Shown: positions 62,007 to 64,000 of the stretch, in pieces
Layout of the letters: each line of letters opens with the position of its first letter
Position numbering within the stretch: position 1 is the first letter of the stretch
Source: Ignavibacteriota bacterium
GTDB taxonomy: Bacteria; Bacteroidota; Ignavibacteria; Ignavibacteriales; Melioribacteraceae
Length of the DNA: 64,000 bases
NCBI GenBank assembly: GCA_016713565.1
Contig: JADJOX010000007.1
Span: forward strand, 124,001 to 188,000
Direction: 5' to 3'
The notes under the pieces: generated by a model
Databases searched by the model: none
Told to the model about the DNA's origin: nothing
The model's input: the letters and a program-made list of their open reading frames with translations, nothing else
Translations under genes and position numbers: made by a program

Positions 62007-63512
62007 ATGTTTGAAAACTTATTTACAGATATTACGTTAATTAGACCTGAAGTAATTGTTTCAATTACTCTAATGGTATTAGTTTTAATCGATTTATTTT
62101 ATCAAAAAGACAAATCCTTAATTCCATTGGTTGGAATGGTTGGCCTTATTTTAGCTCTATATTATTCGTTAACAGGAATCAATGTAAACTCTCATGCGTT
62201 TTTAACCAGTTCTGCAAATAATGATTACGGACTAATTTCAATAGATTCTTATGGAACATATTTTAAGATAATTATTCTGATAGCTTCAATACTTATTATA
62301 TTGTTTGCCAAAAATTCAGCCGAAATTAAAAAGATTGAAGAAAGATCAGGTGAGTTTTATACTTTGATCTTTGGAATGATTCTAGGCATGTTATTTATGG
62401 TTTCTGCTACCGATTTAATTATGATCTATATTTCTGTTGAACTATTATCTTTATCATCTTATGTGTTAGCCGGATTTACTAAACTGCGCGATCGAGATAC
62501 AGAAGCTTCTTTAAAATACCTTGTTTACGGAGCAACATCATCAGGTTTAATGCTTTTCGGCATTTCTATAATTTATGGGCTTACAGGCAGCACAAATTTG
62601 TTTATTATTAATGATATATTTAAATCAACCAGCGTAAATGTTTTAGCTTATTCTTTTTCAATGATTTTAATATTTACCGGAATCGGATTTAAAATATCTG
62701 CTGTTCCATTCCATTTTTGGACACCTGACGTTTATGAAGGAGCACCGATTTCAGTTACCGCTTTCCTATCCGTTGCCAGCAAAGCTGCGGGATTTGCGTT
62801 GCTGATAAGATTTATCAAAACCACTTTCATGCTCAAGGAAATTAATGGAGTTTGGGTTTTATTAGACGGATTTAACTGGCAGCATTTCATTATAGTTATT
62901 TCAATTTTGACAATGACTTTAGGTAATTTTGCCGCATTGTGGCAGGATAACGTAAAGAGGATGCTTGCCTATTCCAGTATTGCTCATGCCGGATATATGC
63001 TTTTAGGAATTGCAGTTCTATCCGATCAAGGCTTACTAGCTGTAATGATTTATTTTATGATTTATTTATTGATGAATATAGGTGCTTTTTATATTGTTAT
63101 GCTTATCTCCAATAGAATTAATTCGGAAGACGTTAATGATTATAACCGTCTTGGTTATGCATCTCCTTTTTTGGGAATAGCTCTAACAATATTTTTAATT
63201 TCGCTTACCGGACTTCCGCCAACAGCAGGATTTATTTCAAAACTATATATTTTCTTGGCGCTGCTAGACGCAAAAATGATTTTTGTTGCTGTCATCGCCG
63301 TGTTGAATAGTGTTGTTTCGCTTTACTATTATATCAGAATTCTTAAACATATGTTTATTAGTGAATCTGAAAAAGAAATTCAAAAATTTACCATTTCACT
63401 TAATGAAATAGTTTTTATTGTAATTCTCTTAATCCCTACATTGCTCCTTGGAGTTTATTTTTCACCTATTGTGGATTTTGCCCAAAGCTGTTTAACTATG
63501 TTGGTTAGGTAA
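62007..63512 (+). CDS. nuoN: NADH-quinone oxidoreductase subunit N
   Basis: A 501-residue antiporter-like proton pump subunit, the last gene of the complex I operon. Landmarks: MIYISVELLSLSSYVLAGFT, YGATSSGLMLFGISIIYGLT, FKISAVPFHFWTPDVYEGAP and MLAYSSIAHAGYMLLGIAVL. It starts 36 bp after nuoM. A 66-bp gap, holding the Rrf2 promoter and operator, separates it from the regulator. Confidence 0.96.
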   Translation: MFENLFTDITLIRPEVIVSITLMVLVLIDLFYQKDKSLIPLVGMVGLILALYYSLTGINVNSHAFLTSSANNDYGLISIDSYGTYFKIIILIASILIILFAKNSAEIKKIEERSGEFYTLIFGMILGMLFMVSATDLIMIYISVELLSLSSYVLAGFTKLRDRDTEASLKYLVYGATSSGLMLFGISIIYGLTGSTNLFIINDIFKSTSVNVLAYSFSMILIFTGIGFKISAVPFHFWTPDVYEGAPISVTAFLSVASKAAGFALLIRFIKTTFMLKEINGVWVLLDGFNWQHFIIVISILTMTLGNFAALWQDNVKRMLAYSSIAHAGYMLLGIAVLSDQGLLAVMIYFMIYLLMNIGAFYIVMLISNRINSEDVNDYNRLGYASPFLGIALTIFLISLTGLPPTAGFISKLYIFLALLDAKMIFVAVIAVLNSVVSLYYYIRILKHMFISESEKEIQKFTISLNEIVFIVILLIPTLLLGVYFSPIVDFAQSCLTMLVR

Positions 63513-63524
63513 TTTTTTTATCTC

Positions 63525-63553
63525 TTGCATAAACAATAATTCTTTGTTATTTT
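63525..63553 (+). promoter_or_regulatory. Probable promoter of the Rrf2-family regulator
   Basis: TTGCAT (63525-63530) and TATTTT (63548-63553), 17 bp apart, form a plausible -35/-10 pair just upstream of the palindromic operator. This is by pattern only. Confidence 0.5.
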
Positions 63554-63557
63554 ATAT

Positions 63558-63574
63558 ACGACAATTTTAGTCGT
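63558..63574 (+). promoter_or_regulatory. Palindromic operator of the Rrf2-family regulator
   Basis: The sequence ACGAC-AATTTTA-GTCGT, with flanking ATAT before it, is a symmetric site closely similar to the IscR type 1 consensus (ATA-x-x-CGAC, AT-rich centre, AGTCG). It sits between the likely -10 box and the ATG at 63579, where a bound repressor would block transcription and ribosome entry. Most likely autoregulation. Confidence 0.65.
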
Positions 63575-63578
63575 GTTT

Positions 63579-63986
63579 ATGATAAAAATTTCAAAATCAG
63601 TTGAATATTCGATACTTGCGCTTAAATATATTTCCGATCATGGAGACGTTAAAATCAGCAGTTCTACTATTGCCAATGATCTGAATATCCCATATGATCT
63701 TTTAGCAAAACTACTTCAGAAGTTGGTTAAAAAAGGAATTATTAAATCAGAGCAAGGAAAGTACGGCGGTTACTCTTTAATTATACCGACTGATAAATTA
63801 ACAATAATGGAAATCATTACCGCACTTGAAGAAAATATTCAATTAACAAATTGTTCTTTTCAAGAAGCGACAATTGAAAGCTGCGGAAGAATTAATAGTT
63901 GTAATATCAGATCCCCTTTTATGAATTTGCAAAACAGAATAAATGAAATGTTTGAGTCGATAACTTTATATGAAATTTCAAATTAA
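63579..63986 (+). CDS. Rrf2-family (IscR-like) transcriptional regulator
   Basis: A 135-residue winged-helix regulator. MIKISKSVEYSILALKYISD, the recognition-helix region IANDLNIPYDLLAKLLQKLV and the wing KSEQGKYGGYSL are typical of Rrf2 proteins. Three cysteines, Cys92, Cys102 and Cys108 (C-x9-C-x5-C), occupy the position where IscR and NsrR hold an iron-sulfur cluster, so it probably senses Fe-S or redox state. The ATG at 63579 is used; a GTG two codons upstream is less likely because it overlaps the operator. What it controls besides itself, perhaps an iron-sulfur assembly operon beyond the window, is not visible. Confidence 0.92.
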   Translation: MIKISKSVEYSILALKYISDHGDVKISSSTIANDLNIPYDLLAKLLQKLVKKGIIKSEQGKYGGYSLIIPTDKLTIMEIITALEENIQLTNCSFQEATIESCGRINSCNIRSPFMNLQNRINEMFESITLYEISN

Positions 63987-64000
63987 CATAGAGACAGCAT

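Overview
This window reads as a low-GC Gram-negative genome of the Bacteroidota/Chlorobi/Ignavibacteria group, most likely Ignavibacteria-like. Four things point there: seven proteins end in type IX secretion (T9SS) sorting domains, most with the NYPNPFN signature; there is a PorV-type protein and two TonB-dependent receptors with carboxypeptidase-regulatory-like N-termini; one receptor is paired with a DUF4249 lipoprotein; and the complex I cluster has 11 subunits (nuoABCD-HIJKLMN, no nuoEFG). The lineage is inferred from gene content, not from a marker tree.

Positions 1-25,050 (all minus strand) form a polysaccharide-use region. In transcription order it starts with a sensory operon: a membrane-anchored solute-binding protein, a histidine kinase and a sigma-54-type response regulator. 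Next come GH5-CBM6, an SGNH esterase and GH2, all T9SS cargo; a sodium/solute symporter; and a secreted carbohydrate-binding protein closed by a terminator. Last is a compact TonB receptor / T9SS protein / PorV-like / GH16 / GH3 operon. The GH16 enzyme has the strand order of the circularly permuted lichenase of Fibrobacter succinogenes. With GH3 and GH5 this suggests mixed-linkage or similar beta-glucan as the substrate. The chain would be: sense a sugar (binding protein, kinase, regulator), cut outside (GH16, GH5, GH2, esterase), import oligomers (TonB receptor), finish to monomers (GH3) and take them up (symporter).

Positions 25,400-35,330 are housekeeping: serA broken by one extra T in a T8 run, tRNA-Gln(CUG), a minus-strand group ybaB-recR-methyltransferase-two lipoproteins-ftsX, and a plus-strand group psd-pssA-purS-purQ-tatA-gatA plus a small zinc-ribbon-like protein.

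Positions 35,330-38,650 are an array of duplicated units. A T9SS-secreted 14-repeat double beta-propeller is flanked by ~229-bp direct repeats that carry a shared hairpin and leftover tails of T9SS genes. Positions 39,300-51,400 hold sucD, ndk, a Nudix hydrolase, a NamZ-like muramidase, a TonB receptor-DUF4249-PEGA/propeller operon, an NfeD protease, and tgt-yajC.

Positions 51,490-51,942 hold a tRNA-Glu(CUC) gene, a GIY-YIG nuclease gene broken by one stop codon, and a second, broken tRNA-Glu copy carrying a 22-bp hairpin-forming insertion in its T loop. Positions 52,000-63,500 carry an LPG-synthetase-like protein and the complex I cluster. The window ends with an Rrf2-family regulator preceded by a promoter and a good palindromic operator.
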